DNA of 64,000 nt from Solibacteraceae bacterium (lineage in GTDB: Bacteria; Acidobacteriota; Terriglobia; Bryobacterales; Bryobacteraceae): NCBI GenBank assembly GCA_021324015.1, contig JAJPJX010000157.1, positions 1-64,000 of the forward strand, given 5' to 3'. Of this stretch, positions 25,759 through 36,300 are shown one piece after another. The notes beneath the pieces are model-generated. The model did no database searches. It had not been told where the DNA came from and saw only the letters and a program-made list of their open reading frames with translations. The first letter of the stretch is position 1, and each line of letters opens with the position of its first letter. Made by a program: the position numbers and the translations under genes.

Positions 25759-27588
25759 CTACTTTCGCTCTGCCGGAAGATGATAGCGGTACAGGACGGC
25801 TTCAGACGTGAAATAGATGGCGCCGCCGCGCAGATCGAAACCCGCGGTGATGGGCCGCGGCGCCGAGGCCACGAGCGTGGCAGCGCGTGTGCGCGGGTCG
25901 ATGCGGAAGATGCCTTCGCGGGCCAGGCCCCAGATGCCGCCGTCCGCCCCCACCGCGACGCTGTTATACGGTGCGCTGTGGAAGGGCACCGGCGCGGTAT
26001 GAACGATCTGCCGGGTGGCAGGGTCAAAGACGAACAGCGTCTGGCCAGCGATGCCGTAAATCATCTTGTCCGGCCCGGCGATCAGGTCGTTGATATTGCG
26101 AGCCCTCGCGACCGGCACGGTCTCGAAGATCTTGCGCGCGCCCTGCGGATCCCAAAGAAAGAGCTTCGCCTCCGTTTGTGTCGGGTGGCTCCCGCCGCCT
26201 CCCCCGACGGTGGTGCCGCCGGCGATGAGATCCCCGGCGCGCGCCAGTGACACAGGGCTCTGATCCTGCACCAATTGCGGGTAGCTGGTCACTTGGTTGG
26301 TGGCCGGATCCCAGATAGTGAGCGGCCCCCCGAGCCTCCCATATCCGGCCACCGGCCCGAGATACACGCGTCCATCGGGCCCGGCGATCATGGCCTCCGG
26401 CCGCCAGCCGTGATCCTGGCCGGCGTACTCCACCAGCACGGGGTTCACGCCAGGGTGGAAGGCCTGTGCGGGATCGTAGGACATCAACGGCGCGAGGCCC
26501 GAATACGCGCCCATGAGCAGTCGCCCGCGCAGAGTGAGGAAGGAGTAGACCTCGCCGCCGCCCAGCCCGCCGATCTCCTGGAACGCGCGCTGGGCTTCGT
26601 CGAAGCGCACCAGGTGGATGGGCAGGATGGTGCTGCCGTAGAGGCGATCGTCAGGTCCGAAGGCCACGCGGAACACCGGCAGCGTGTTGCCCTGGTAGCC
26701 GAACTTTCGCTCGGTAATGCCGCCGCCTCGCGGATCGGAGATACGCAGCGTGTTGTCTTCGACCGTCACGCTGCGCCCGTCCCGCAGCCGGTTATTGGCT
26801 ACGGCCGGCGCAGCTTCGGCGGCCGGGATGGGCGTGCAGGTCCAGCCTTCGAGACGGAAACAGCGGGACTCCACGCGGCCGTACACTTTGCCGTCCTGAC
26901 CCATATACACGGTGGCCTGGGCGACCACTTGCGCATCGGCGGGCAGGATTTCGCGGTGCTGGCCGGTGGAGATCTGGTAAACCGCAATGTTCGCCTTACT
27001 GGTGCCGATGCCTACGTAGACGAAGTCGCCCGTGCCGGCGACAGAGTGCGCGTATTGTTCGACGGGGTCCATGCGGCCCAGGTCTTCGAGCTTGTTTGTA
27101 GCCGGGTCGTAGCGCACCAGCTTAGCCTGCGGGTAGGTGGCCCCATAGATCTTGCGGTCCGGCCCCACGGCCACATCCCAGATGTAGCTCTCAGTCTGGC
27201 TGGGACGTCCGAGGTCGATCAGCTTGCCAGCGCGAGGATCGAGTTGCAGCAAGTGCGCGTTGGGCAGCGTGCCCAGGTAGATTTTGCCGTCCGGGCCCAC
27301 CACCATGTTGCGCGCGCCGGATTCGGTGGGCGCCGGATTGGAGAAGACCTGGAAGCTTCCCGTGGCGGGATCGACGGACACGACTTCGATCGTGTTGTTC
27401 AGGTAGAGGTAGCTGAGGTACAAGCGCTCGCTTGCGGGCGTGGGGCCCGGCCCGATCGACGACGCGACGAGCGAGCCGAGGCCGCGATAGGTGGCCAGCT
27501 CCTCGAAAGTTCCGGGGGCGCCGCCGGGCGGGGCCGCGGCCGCGAGGGCGGCAGACAAAGCGAGAACCAAGGGAATAAATTTATGCAT
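25759..27588 (-). CDS. Secreted beta-propeller (SMP-30/Vgb-like) protein
   Basis: A 609-residue protein with signal MHKFIPLVLALSAALAAA. It is made of recurring blades with the theme GPDGKIYLGT, GPDRKIYGAT, GADGGIWGLA and DPATNK, as in NHL, SMP-30 and virginiamycin B lyase propellers. Catalytic residues cannot be assigned, so it may be a lyase, lactonase or binding protein. The neighbours are a GH144-like enzyme and a GH88/GH105 enzyme, which suggests a role in polysaccharide breakdown. It is divergent from the GH88/105 gene. Confidence 0.7.
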   Translation of the reverse strand: MHKFIPLVLALSAALAAAAPPGGAPGTFEELATYRGLGSLVASSIGPGPTPASERLYLSYLYLNNTIEVVSVDPATGSFQVFSNPAPTESGARNMVVGPDGKIYLGTLPNAHLLQLDPRAGKLIDLGRPSQTESYIWDVAVGPDRKIYGATYPQAKLVRYDPATNKLEDLGRMDPVEQYAHSVAGTGDFVYVGIGTSKANIAVYQISTGQHREILPADAQVVAQATVYMGQDGKVYGRVESRCFRLEGWTCTPIPAAEAAPAVANNRLRDGRSVTVEDNTLRISDPRGGGITERKFGYQGNTLPVFRVAFGPDDRLYGSTILPIHLVRFDEAQRAFQEIGGLGGGEVYSFLTLRGRLLMGAYSGLAPLMSYDPAQAFHPGVNPVLVEYAGQDHGWRPEAMIAGPDGRVYLGPVAGYGRLGGPLTIWDPATNQVTSYPQLVQDQSPVSLARAGDLIAGGTTVGGGGGSHPTQTEAKLFLWDPQGARKIFETVPVARARNINDLIAGPDKMIYGIAGQTLFVFDPATRQIVHTAPVPFHSAPYNSVAVGADGGIWGLAREGIFRIDPRTRAATLVASAPRPITAGFDLRGGAIYFTSEAVLYRYHLPAERK

Positions 27589-27634
27589 GTCTATCCGCAG
27601 GGTACAATACCCGCAACGCGGCGGCGAATTACGT

Positions 27635-27664
27635 TTGAGATCTGTTTATCCGCTCCGATATACT
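27635..27664 (+). promoter_or_regulatory. Sigma-70-like promoter for the GH88/GH105 gene
   Basis: TTGAGA (27635-27640) and TATACT (27659-27664) are one mismatch each from the consensus and 18 bp apart. The predicted transcription start falls at about 27671, on the GTG start of the gene, which would make the mRNA leaderless. A 5-bp inverted repeat GGGTA-CAA-TACCC lies at 27600-27612 in the divergent region. Confidence 0.45.
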
Positions 27665-27670
27665 GGCGTG

Positions 27671-28762
27671 GTGCGGACGCTTCTCCGTCTTTTCTGTCTC
27701 TTCGTGACCGGCGCGATGTTGCTCTTCGCCGCCGGTCCGGCACGCGACCAGTGGGTCGCGGTGGCGGATCGGCTGGTCCGGACGGCTCCCGAGTCGTACC
27801 CGATCGATTGGGGGGAAGGCGTCCAGATGTGTGGACTCATGCAGGTGTTCTCGCGTACCCACTACGACCGCTACGCGGACTTCGTGGAGAAGTGGGCAGC
27901 CTTCCATCTCCCCGGCGGTGTGGATGCGCTGCTGGGAAACACGGCGGACTCTCCTCGGAAGGGCTATTGCGGCCGCTGGGTGTGCGGCACCGCGCTGGCG
28001 GCTCTCTTTGAGGCCCGCAGGAAGCCGGAGTACCTGGAGGCCGCCTCACGCATGGCGGAATTCGTGCGTACCGGCGCTACTCGCGGGCCGGAGGGGGAGT
28101 TGGGGCACTGGCTCGGAAATCACCAGCTCTGGGTGGACACGCTGAACATGGCTTGCCCCCTGCTCAGCCGCCTGGCGAAGGTGGAAGACCGGACAGCCTA
28201 CCTGGACGACGCCGTGAACCAACTGCTGGTGGCCGCGCGTCACATGCGAGACCGGCAGACCGGCCTGTTCTATCACATGTGGGACTGGCAGAGCGGCAAA
28301 ATCGAGGGTGCGCAGTGGGGGCGGGGCAACGGCTGGGTGATTATGTCTCTGGCGGATACGTTCGAGTACCTGCCGAAGAGCCACAGGGATTACCCGGCAC
28401 TGCGCCGCCTGGCAGAGGAGCATGCCCGCGCGCTCGCGGCGGTTCAGGACAGCGACGGATTGTGGCACACCGTGCTGGACGATCCGCAATCGTACGCGGA
28501 GTGCTCGGCCACCACCATGGTTGCCTACGGGCTGATGAAGCTGGTCCGCCTGAAAGTGCTTCCCGAGCGCTACCGGGAACCCGCGCGGCGGGCCTGGGTG
28601 GCGGTGAACCGGCGCTGGTTCGAAGACGGCTTGGTGAGCGGCGTCTCGGCCGGCACGGACCCGTCAGACAAGGACGGGTACCGCACCCGGCCGCAGGGGA
28701 CGTACACTTGGGGCACAGGAGCCTACCTGATGGCGGGCAGTGAAGCGGACCGGCTGCCTTGA
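27671..28762 (+). CDS. GH88/GH105-type unsaturated glycuronyl hydrolase
   Basis: About 363 residues with a leader (RTLLRLFCLFVTGAMLLFAAGPA) and an (alpha/alpha)6-barrel. Typical family segments are YCGRWVCGTALAALFEARRK, HQLWVDTLNMACPLL (Asp of the active site), GAQWGRGNGWVIMSLAD and LWHTVLDDPQSYAECSATTMVAYG. These enzymes hydrolyse unsaturated galacturonyl-rhamnose made by pectate or rhamnogalacturonan lyases. No Shine-Dalgarno is seen; a promoter places the transcript start on the GTG at 27671 (27668 is an alternative GTG). GH36 follows after 49 bp. Confidence 0.82.
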   Translation: MRTLLRLFCLFVTGAMLLFAAGPARDQWVAVADRLVRTAPESYPIDWGEGVQMCGLMQVFSRTHYDRYADFVEKWAAFHLPGGVDALLGNTADSPRKGYCGRWVCGTALAALFEARRKPEYLEAASRMAEFVRTGATRGPEGELGHWLGNHQLWVDTLNMACPLLSRLAKVEDRTAYLDDAVNQLLVAARHMRDRQTGLFYHMWDWQSGKIEGAQWGRGNGWVIMSLADTFEYLPKSHRDYPALRRLAEEHARALAAVQDSDGLWHTVLDDPQSYAECSATTMVAYGLMKLVRLKVLPERYREPARRAWVAVNRRWFEDGLVSGVSAGTDPSDKDGYRTRPQGTYTWGTGAYLMAGSEADRLP

Positions 28763-28811
28763 GACCGGAGGTGGGCGTCCAGCGCATCCCCCACATTAGC
28801 GGAGGTTTCCA

Positions 28812-31286
28812 ATGAGCCGAATTGGCTTGGTTGTCCTGCTGGCCCTGCTGGCCGCTTCCATCCGCGCGGAGGAGCCCATGGCGGAGGCTCGCCGCTGGGT
28901 GGAGGCGAAGTTTCTGGCGCGCCCGGACACGCGGCCGGCGCGCGCCCACCTGATGCTATACACGCGCTCCGGTTCGATCTACCGGAACCGGATCAAGGGC
29001 CGGAAGTTCCGCATTGCGGGCCGGGAGTTTGAGCGAGGCGTCGGCATGCCGTCACCCGGCGACGTGCTGGTGCGCCTGCCCGGTCCCGCCGCGGCGTTCG
29101 AAGCCACGGTAGGCGTGGATAGCAACGACCTGGGCTACTACTCGAACGCAGGGCGCGGCAGCGTGGTGGCTTCCGTCGAAGCCGGCGGGCAGGAGGGCTT
29201 CCGCTCTCCGGTCTTGCATGAGGGTCTGGCCGGCATCCCGGTGAAGGTTATCCTGAACGGCGCCGCCGAGTTCAGTCTGAAGTTGACCGCCGTGGGCGAA
29301 CGCCCGCGGACCTATCAGGCCGAATGGGACCAGGCGGATTGGGGGGACGCGCGCGTCACCCTGGCCAATGGCGCAACCGTCTGGCTGGCGGATCTGCCTG
29401 CCGGTCCGCTGGCCGGCCCGTATTCCACCGATCCGCCGTTTTCTTTCCGCTACGGCGGGCGCCCCTCGGAAGACCTGCTGCGCAAGTGGATCCGGAGGGA
29501 ATCCGCGCGTCCGCTGGGGGCGGGCGCAACAGAGCATACCTTGACCTTCACGGACCCAGGCACCGGGCTGGTGGCCCGCGCGGTGGCGGTGGCTTATCAC
29601 GACTTCCCCACCGTCGAGTGGACACTCTATCTGCAAAACACCGGCGCGGCGCCCACGCCCATCCTGGAAGACATCCAGGCTTTGGACACGCGCCTGGAGC
29701 GCAACGCCGAGGGCGAGTTTCTGCTGCACCACGCCAAAGGCAGTCCCAATTCGCCCACCGACTACCAGCCTCTGGAAACGCGGCTGGCGGCCAAGGCCGA
29801 CGAGCGCATCGCCGCGCGGGGCGGCCGTCCTACCGACACCGCCCTGTGCTACTTCAACATCGACTGGGGTACGGACGGCGTGATTCTGGCGCTGGGATGG
29901 CCGGGACAGTGGGCCGCGGAGTTCAAGCGCGACGAAGGCGCCGGGCTGCGGGTGCGCGCCGGACAGGAGCACACGCACTTCCGCCTGTTGCCGGGCGAGG
30001 AGGTGCGCACGCCGCTGGTGGCCTTGCAATTCTGGCAGGGAGACGTGATCGCGGGGCAGAACGTGTGGCGCCGCTGGATGGTCGCCCACAACCTTCCCCG
30101 CCCCGGCGGCAAGTTGCCTCCACCACAGGTGGCCGGAGGCAGCAACCGCCACACCATCGAGATGCAGGATGCCGACGAGGAAAACCAGAAGCGCTTTCTC
30201 ACGCGCGACCTGAACGCCGGCTTGCCCCTGAACTACTGGTGGATGGACGCCGGCTGGTATCCGTTCCGGGAGGGCTGGTGGAACACTGGGACCTGGGAGC
30301 CGGACCCCAAGCGCTTTCCGCGCGGCTTCCGGCCCATCTCGGACCTGGCCCACGCGCGCGGCGTCAAGACCATCGTTTGGTTCGAACCCGAGCGTGTGAC
30401 GCCGGGCTCCTGGCTCTACGAAACACATCCCGAGTGGCTGATCGGCCCGGACGGCAAGAACAAGCTGCTCTACCTGGGAAATCCTGAAGCGCGCCAGTGG
30501 CTCACCGATCACGTGACACGGTTGCTGAAGGAACAGGGCATCGACCTGTACCGCCAGGACTTCAATTTCGAGCCGCTGGCCCTCTGGCGCTCGCACGACG
30601 CCGAGGACCGACAGGGGATCACCGAGATCAAGCACGTCACCGGCTACCTGGCCTATTGGGACGAGTTGCGGCGGCGCTTCCCCGCCATGCTCATCGACAC
30701 CTGCGCCTCCGGCGGGCGGCGCAACGATCTGGAGACCCTGCGGCGCGCCGTGCCGCTCTGGCGCAGCGATTTCGCCTACGAGCCCTCCGCCATGCAGCAG
30801 TTCACCTACGGCATGGCGCTGTGGATCCCGTATTTCGGCACGGCGGTCAATTCGGTGGAACCGTACCTGTTCCGCAGCCAGATGACCCCGGCCATTGCCG
30901 TGGGGCTGGAGCCCGGCCGCATTCCGGATGGCTACGCGCGTTTCCGCCGCCTGATCGAGCAGTGGCGCCAGGTGGCGGACGACTATTACGGGGACTACTA
31001 TCCGCTCACCCCGTACAGCACGGAAACCAGCGCCTGGATCGCCTGGCAGTTCGACCGCTCCGACCGTGGCAGGGGCATGGTGCAGGCTTTCCGCCGCCCG
31101 GACAGCCCTTTTGAAGCCGCGCGTTTCCGCCTGCGCGGCCTCGATGCCGGGGCCCGCTATCGCGTCGCGAATGTGGACACCGCCGACGAACACGAGTTCA
31201 GCGGAAAGGAACTGATGGAGAGCGGCCTGCTTGTGTCCATCCCCGCCGCGCCGGGAGCGGTGATCCTCACGTACCAGCGCCGCTGA
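28812..31286 (+). CDS. Secreted GH36 alpha-galactosidase with NPCBM domain
   Basis: An 824-residue protein with signal MSRIGLVVLLALLAASIRA, an NPCBM (NEW2) carbohydrate-binding domain at about 25-165, and a GH36 module. In the barrel, WWMDAGWYP, KTIVWFEPERV and the nucleophile D583 in LYRQDFNFEP are clear; the acid/base is D639 in CASGGRRNDLE. It releases alpha-galactose from oligo- or polysaccharides outside the cytoplasm. It probably shares a transcript with the GH88/GH105 gene 49 bp upstream and is convergent with the DUF3604 gene. Confidence 0.92.
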   Translation: MSRIGLVVLLALLAASIRAEEPMAEARRWVEAKFLARPDTRPARAHLMLYTRSGSIYRNRIKGRKFRIAGREFERGVGMPSPGDVLVRLPGPAAAFEATVGVDSNDLGYYSNAGRGSVVASVEAGGQEGFRSPVLHEGLAGIPVKVILNGAAEFSLKLTAVGERPRTYQAEWDQADWGDARVTLANGATVWLADLPAGPLAGPYSTDPPFSFRYGGRPSEDLLRKWIRRESARPLGAGATEHTLTFTDPGTGLVARAVAVAYHDFPTVEWTLYLQNTGAAPTPILEDIQALDTRLERNAEGEFLLHHAKGSPNSPTDYQPLETRLAAKADERIAARGGRPTDTALCYFNIDWGTDGVILALGWPGQWAAEFKRDEGAGLRVRAGQEHTHFRLLPGEEVRTPLVALQFWQGDVIAGQNVWRRWMVAHNLPRPGGKLPPPQVAGGSNRHTIEMQDADEENQKRFLTRDLNAGLPLNYWWMDAGWYPFREGWWNTGTWEPDPKRFPRGFRPISDLAHARGVKTIVWFEPERVTPGSWLYETHPEWLIGPDGKNKLLYLGNPEARQWLTDHVTRLLKEQGIDLYRQDFNFEPLALWRSHDAEDRQGITEIKHVTGYLAYWDELRRRFPAMLIDTCASGGRRNDLETLRRAVPLWRSDFAYEPSAMQQFTYGMALWIPYFGTAVNSVEPYLFRSQMTPAIAVGLEPGRIPDGYARFRRLIEQWRQVADDYYGDYYPLTPYSTETSAWIAWQFDRSDRGRGMVQAFRRPDSPFEAARFRLRGLDAGARYRVANVDTADEHEFSGKELMESGLLVSIPAAPGAVILTYQRR

Positions 31287-31293
31287 AGGCTCC

Positions 31294-33300
31294 TCAGTTC
31301 ACCCAAATCGGGCTCGAGATGGCTTTCTTGCCGTCGGTCTGCACCAGGTCGATGTAGTAGAACACGTTCTGGTAATCTCCGGAGGCGTCCACGTATTCCA
31401 GGCTCGCCGAAGTTCCCCCCGGCGAGACGGCGTGCACCACCTTCCCGTTTTTCACCACGCGCAGCACCTGAATGGGCGCGGTGCCCTCGGCGCTTGCCAC
31501 GATGCGCGGCGCGCCGCTCACGCGCAACTGGGAGCCCATGGGCGAGCCGTTGATTTCGAAGTTCAGAATGATGCGCGTGCCCGTGGTGGCGTAGGTGCGC
31601 CGGTGGTACAACCCCTGGAAGATACCCTGTCGCGTGAGTTCGCCGGCGTAGACCGCCACCAGAGCCGTTCCGCGCTCGGCGGGGCTGGTCCGGGAGAAGA
31701 CCTCGCCCTCCTCCCCGCGAGTAACCGCCGCACGCCGCACGCCGTAGCCCGCGTTCCCCGCATGGTTGTCCGTGGAGGCGATGACGCCCAGCCGGTAGCC
31801 GTTTTGTAAGAACTTGGTGGCCCAGTCCTCCGATCGGCGGTGGTCCGAGAAAATCTCGATGGCGCGCTGCAACCCCGGGTTGTGGAAGGCGGGGTTGGCC
31901 TGCCTGCCGCCGTAGTGCGGAATCACCATCAGGTTCTCGTTGCGCTCCATGGGCGCGAGCATGCGGAACAGATCTTCCACGTGATTGGCGCCCTTGTTGG
32001 GGCCGTGATACATGCGCAGGTTCTGATAGTTGAAATAGGAGTAGCAACGGATTACCGGCATGTCGGAATCGGTGGTGTACACGTTGTGGTCGCCGCCGAC
32101 GTCCGTTTGCCCGCTCCACTCGTAAGCCAGGAAGGTGACGAACCGGCCCGGCTGATACAGGCGGTTGGCCGTGGCCTTGATGTCCTCCCACATCCAATCT
32201 TCGACCAGGAAGGAATGGTCCGTCACCGCTGTGAAGTCCAGCGCCGCGACGCGGCGGCCGAAATCGTAGGTCTCTTCCGGGGTGCCCCGCCCGTCGGAGT
32301 ACATGGTGTGGGTGTGGATGTCGCCCCAATAGATGCGCTCGCGCGCGGCCGACGTCCGCACGATCACGGGGTTGCTCTCGCACGCGAGGGTGCCGTCCGC
32401 GCTGCGGACCCGGATGCGGTACGTGCCCGGCTTCGGAAAGATTACCTGTTCGAAGCGGTGCGCACCCTGGTCCGCAGACTGAAAGGTGTATTCGCCCGGA
32501 AGGCGCGCATCGCCGGCTTCCGAGGAGAAGGCCACTTTCCCGCGAAAGCTATCCGCGGGATTGCCGTAGCCGTCATCGGCCCACACGTTCACCCAGGTGG
32601 CCCGGCCCGCCTCAGCGCCCGAGGGCGTGACCACGTTCAGCGCGGCTGCCGGAGCCGCCCGCAGGCGAATGTGCGGGTTGCGCTCCAGCGGCAGGTAATC
32701 GTCGTTGCCCAGGGCATCCACGTAGAAGCGGAAGACGAAGGCTTTCTCGTCGTAGCTCTGCATGCGCACGCCGCGCGATCCGCCCAGGTCGATCTCGATC
32801 GAATTCCCTTCTTTGAGAGAAGGGCCGGTGAGCTTGAACTCGTTGATGAACTGCCAGGGGTGATAGCGCGCAAACAGCGGATTCAGCGTGGTGGTGTAGG
32901 CCCGCCAAGCCAGCGCTGCGCCGGTGGAGGTGCGGAAGGCCAGGTAATTCTCGCCTGCCGGATCGCTGGTTTGCAGGTGCAGGCCTCCCCAGTCCGTGCC
33001 CATGCCGTGTGCCGTGGCCAGGCGCAGCCCGCCGCCGGTTTTCATGCCCGCCCGTCCGACCCGGAAGCGCAGCTTGAGCGGCACGTCGCGGTCCACCACG
33101 GCTTCGGACGGCCCATCCAGGGAGGCTTCGCCCAAGCCCATCTGTTCGCCCTTGCGGATGGCGTCCTCTTCGGTGAGGTAGCGAGCCATCGAGCGGTAGC
33201 CGCCGGTGCGGCTCTCCGCCGCGGGACTCTGGCTGCGCAGGGAGCGAAGCCAAAAGAGCGTACCCGCCATGGCGGCGGCCAGCGCGAGTTTACGTCTCAT
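31294..33300 (-). CDS. DUF3604/PHP-like secreted metal-dependent protein
   Basis: A 668-residue exported protein (leader MRRKLALAAAMAGTLFWLRSL). The N-terminal third is beta-sandwich-like; the middle starts with WGDIHTHTMYSDGRGTPEE and continues with TAVTDHS, VIPHYGG and STDNHAGN, the His/Asp set of the PHP/DUF3604 metal site. DUF3604 proteins are widespread and uncharacterised, probably phosphoesterases or hydrolases. It starts 3 bases after the stop of the Oar receptor gene, so it is in that operon. Confidence 0.85.
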   Translation of the reverse strand: MRRKLALAAAMAGTLFWLRSLRSQSPAAESRTGGYRSMARYLTEEDAIRKGEQMGLGEASLDGPSEAVVDRDVPLKLRFRVGRAGMKTGGGLRLATAHGMGTDWGGLHLQTSDPAGENYLAFRTSTGAALAWRAYTTTLNPLFARYHPWQFINEFKLTGPSLKEGNSIEIDLGGSRGVRMQSYDEKAFVFRFYVDALGNDDYLPLERNPHIRLRAAPAAALNVVTPSGAEAGRATWVNVWADDGYGNPADSFRGKVAFSSEAGDARLPGEYTFQSADQGAHRFEQVIFPKPGTYRIRVRSADGTLACESNPVIVRTSAARERIYWGDIHTHTMYSDGRGTPEETYDFGRRVAALDFTAVTDHSFLVEDWMWEDIKATANRLYQPGRFVTFLAYEWSGQTDVGGDHNVYTTDSDMPVIRCYSYFNYQNLRMYHGPNKGANHVEDLFRMLAPMERNENLMVIPHYGGRQANPAFHNPGLQRAIEIFSDHRRSEDWATKFLQNGYRLGVIASTDNHAGNAGYGVRRAAVTRGEEGEVFSRTSPAERGTALVAVYAGELTRQGIFQGLYHRRTYATTGTRIILNFEINGSPMGSQLRVSGAPRIVASAEGTAPIQVLRVVKNGKVVHAVSPGGTSASLEYVDASGDYQNVFYYIDLVQTDGKKAISSPIWVN

Positions 33301-33303
33301 GGG

Positions 33304-36300
33304 TCACCAGATCAGTTTGAGGGCCAATTGGATCAGCCGCGGCGGGCGCGCGGACGTAATCTGCCCGAAGTTGAGGCTGCCGGTGTCGGCCGAAGGCAGG
33401 TTGAACTGCGCGTGGTTCCACATATTGAAAAATTCGCTCCGGAACTCGATGCGGCTGGCTTCGTGCAGCGTGAAGTTCTTGCTCACGGCGCCATCCCAGT
33501 TGTTGATGCCCGGACCCAGCAGGATGCCGCGCCCGGAGTTTCCGAAGAAGCCGGCTGCCGGGGCCGCGAAGCAGGCCGTGTTGAAGAAGTATCCACCGTT
33601 GGCGCGCACGCTCCCGCTCAGTTGACTGTCGCTGCCGTTGCAAAGACGATTGGCGCGCACATAGCTGAAGTTGCTGCCGGTGCGGTTGGGCGAGGTGATG
33701 CTGAACGAGGAGCCGGTCGAGAAGGTCAGGATGCCGTTGAGATTCCACCCGCCCAGCAGGAGGTCGGCAGCCTTGGGCAGCGTGGAGGCGAAATGCCGCC
33801 CGCGCCCGAAGGGCAACTCATACACCGTGGAGATCACCACCCGGTGTGGCACGTTGTAGGATACCGGACCTTTGTCGCAGGCGCGGCAGCCCGCGATCTG
33901 GTTGATGGTGCTGGAAGCCACCTCCCAAGTGTCGCTGAGCGTCTTGGAAAATGTGTAGTTGGCCAGCAGAGTCAGACCATGGGCGAACTGATGTTGGTAC
34001 TTCAGCATCAGCGCCTCGTAGCTCATGTTTCCGCTGTTGTTGGAAAACAGCAAGGAAGTGTAGCGCGGGTACGGCCGCCGTGCCGGGTCGCAGCCCAACC
34101 CGGCGGTGGCCAGGCACTGGTCGATGTCGTACCGGTCCTGCTGCTTGTGCGCGCTGCTGCCCAGGTAGTCGGCCTGGATCAGGTCGTCCCGCCCGATGGT
34201 GTGCTGCACAGAAAAATTCCACTGCGTGACGTAAGGCGTGCGGCTGTCCGGGTTGGCGGCGAAGGGAGCGAAGCCCGGCGGCAGATTCGCCGCGAAATCC
34301 GGCGTCAGCGGCGGCAGCGGCACCACCGGAAACACGTTCTGCCCCAGCACGTACGTGGGCAGGGAGTTGAACTGGTTGTTCACGATGGACACCGAGTTCT
34401 GGAACGGCGGCCCCACAGCGCCGAATTGGGCCTCAATCAGGCCAAGCTGCCCGTAATACACGCCCGCTCCCGCGCGAATCACCGTGTCCTTCAGAAACTT
34501 CGGCTGCCAGGCGAGGCCGAAGCGCGGCGTGAAGTTGTTGCGGTCGGGGCGAAAGATCTGCGGGTCCATCTGATTCAGCGCGGCGTATCGCAGCAGGCCG
34601 GTCTGGAAATCGAAGCTGTGGATGATCTGCCGGTCAGGGCCTTGCGGATTGGGGATCTGGCCGTAATACCACGAGAGGCCGTAGTTCAGGGTGAGGCTGG
34701 GCGTCACCCGCCAGGAGTCCTGAAAGTACGGGAAGTATTCGGTGTAGTAGTAGTGAATGGGCTGCAAACCGAGCACCTGGCCGGAGGTGGGCATGCCCAG
34801 CAGAAAGTCGGCGAAGGCGCTGCCGGTGTTGGCCGCCGGCGCCAGCCGTCCCCCCGCCGCGGGAGCCAGTTGGGCGGTGAACACGGTCTGGAACGAAAGC
34901 GTGCCCACCGCGTTGGCGTTGGCGTTCTGCTGCTTGGTGCGGTGATAGCGAATGCCGGCTCCGAACGAGAAGCTGTGGCTGGCGTGGTTGTAGTTCAACC
35001 CCTCGTCCACCTGGTAATTGTTATCCGTATTGCCCAGCGGTCCTCCGGAACGGCCGAAGCCCGTAAATCCCTGGATGCCGATCCCGCTGATGCCCCGCGG
35101 GTCCAGCGTGCCAGTGATGCCCAACTGCGGCGCGAGCGGAGGTCCCGCCTCCGCCTGCCCCTCGTTGTTCACCGAGGAGCGGCTGAAGCCGATGCGCGCG
35201 ATGTTCACCAGGTGCGGCCCGGCCGTGATGGTGTGCTGCACCACGGCAAGCTGCGTGTCGAATGGGAAATAGGCGCCCGCCAGCGGCATCAGACTGGCCT
35301 GGATGGCCGGCGAGTTCTCCCAGGTGACCGCCGCGAACAGCGACTGCCGCTCGGACAGGGCCGCATCCGCGCGGATGGTGAACTGGTCGTCATTCAGCGT
35401 GTTCACAGGGTTGCCGAACAGGTTGGAAGGCCGGCGCGCAAAGCTCGAACCGGGCAGGTAATAGGAGAGCAGCTTGCTGGCCACCGGGTTGATCAGGCTG
35501 GCCGGAACGCGGTTGTTGGGAAACGGCTGGCGCGTGCCGGTGCCGGGATCGAAAGTCAGCGGATTGTAGATCGCCTGCGGCACCTCGCCGAAATCGCCCC
35601 CGAACATCGCGGCCGTCGGCGTGAAGGCCGCGGTGGAGAACTTCTGCACCTGCCGCGTCCCCTCGTAATCGGTGTGAAACCACAGCTTGTTCTTCCCGTT
35701 GAACAGCCCGGGAATCAGCACGGGGCCGCCCAGGGCGAACCCGAACTGGTTGCGCTGCAACTGCTCCGGAGCCGGAGCGAAGAAATTCCGTGAGTCCAGG
35801 CGGGTGTTGCGCAGAAATTCAAAGGCCTCGCCGTGATACTCGTTCGTGCCGCCCTTGGTGATCAGGTTCACAATGCCCGGGTTCGGCCCCTGGTCGGGCA
35901 TGAAGAATCCGATCTGAATCTTGAACTGGTCGATCGCCGAAACCGACAGGTTCAGCGCCGATTCTCCCAGCCGGGAACCGCGCGTGGCAATGCCATCGAT
36001 CAGGTAGCTGGTCTGAAACGGACTGTTCCCGCTCAGGATTACCGAGCGGTCCGAATGTCCCTGCTGCCCGGCCACCACGTCGGAAAGCCCGCCCGGCTGC
36101 GCGGTGCCGCCGGCCAGCAAGGCAAGCTGCAAGAAGTCCCGCCCATTGAGCGGCAGCATGGAAACCCGCGTCTGGTCAATCACCGTGCCGAGCGCGTTCG
36201 AGGCGGTCTCGAGTAACGGAGCCTCACCTTCGGCATTAACCAGCACCGACTGCGTGACGGCGCCCACCTGCATGGTGACATCCACGGTGGCGCGCTGGTT

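Noticed and set aside
29052-31193. 713-codon minus-strand frame opposite GH36
   Set aside because: Antisense shadow of an enzyme whose catalytic motifs are intact.
31840-35793. 1317-codon plus-strand frame opposite DUF3604 and the Oar receptor
   Set aside because: It spans two well-supported genes in antisense and has no recognisable motif; long shadow frames are expected at this GC content.
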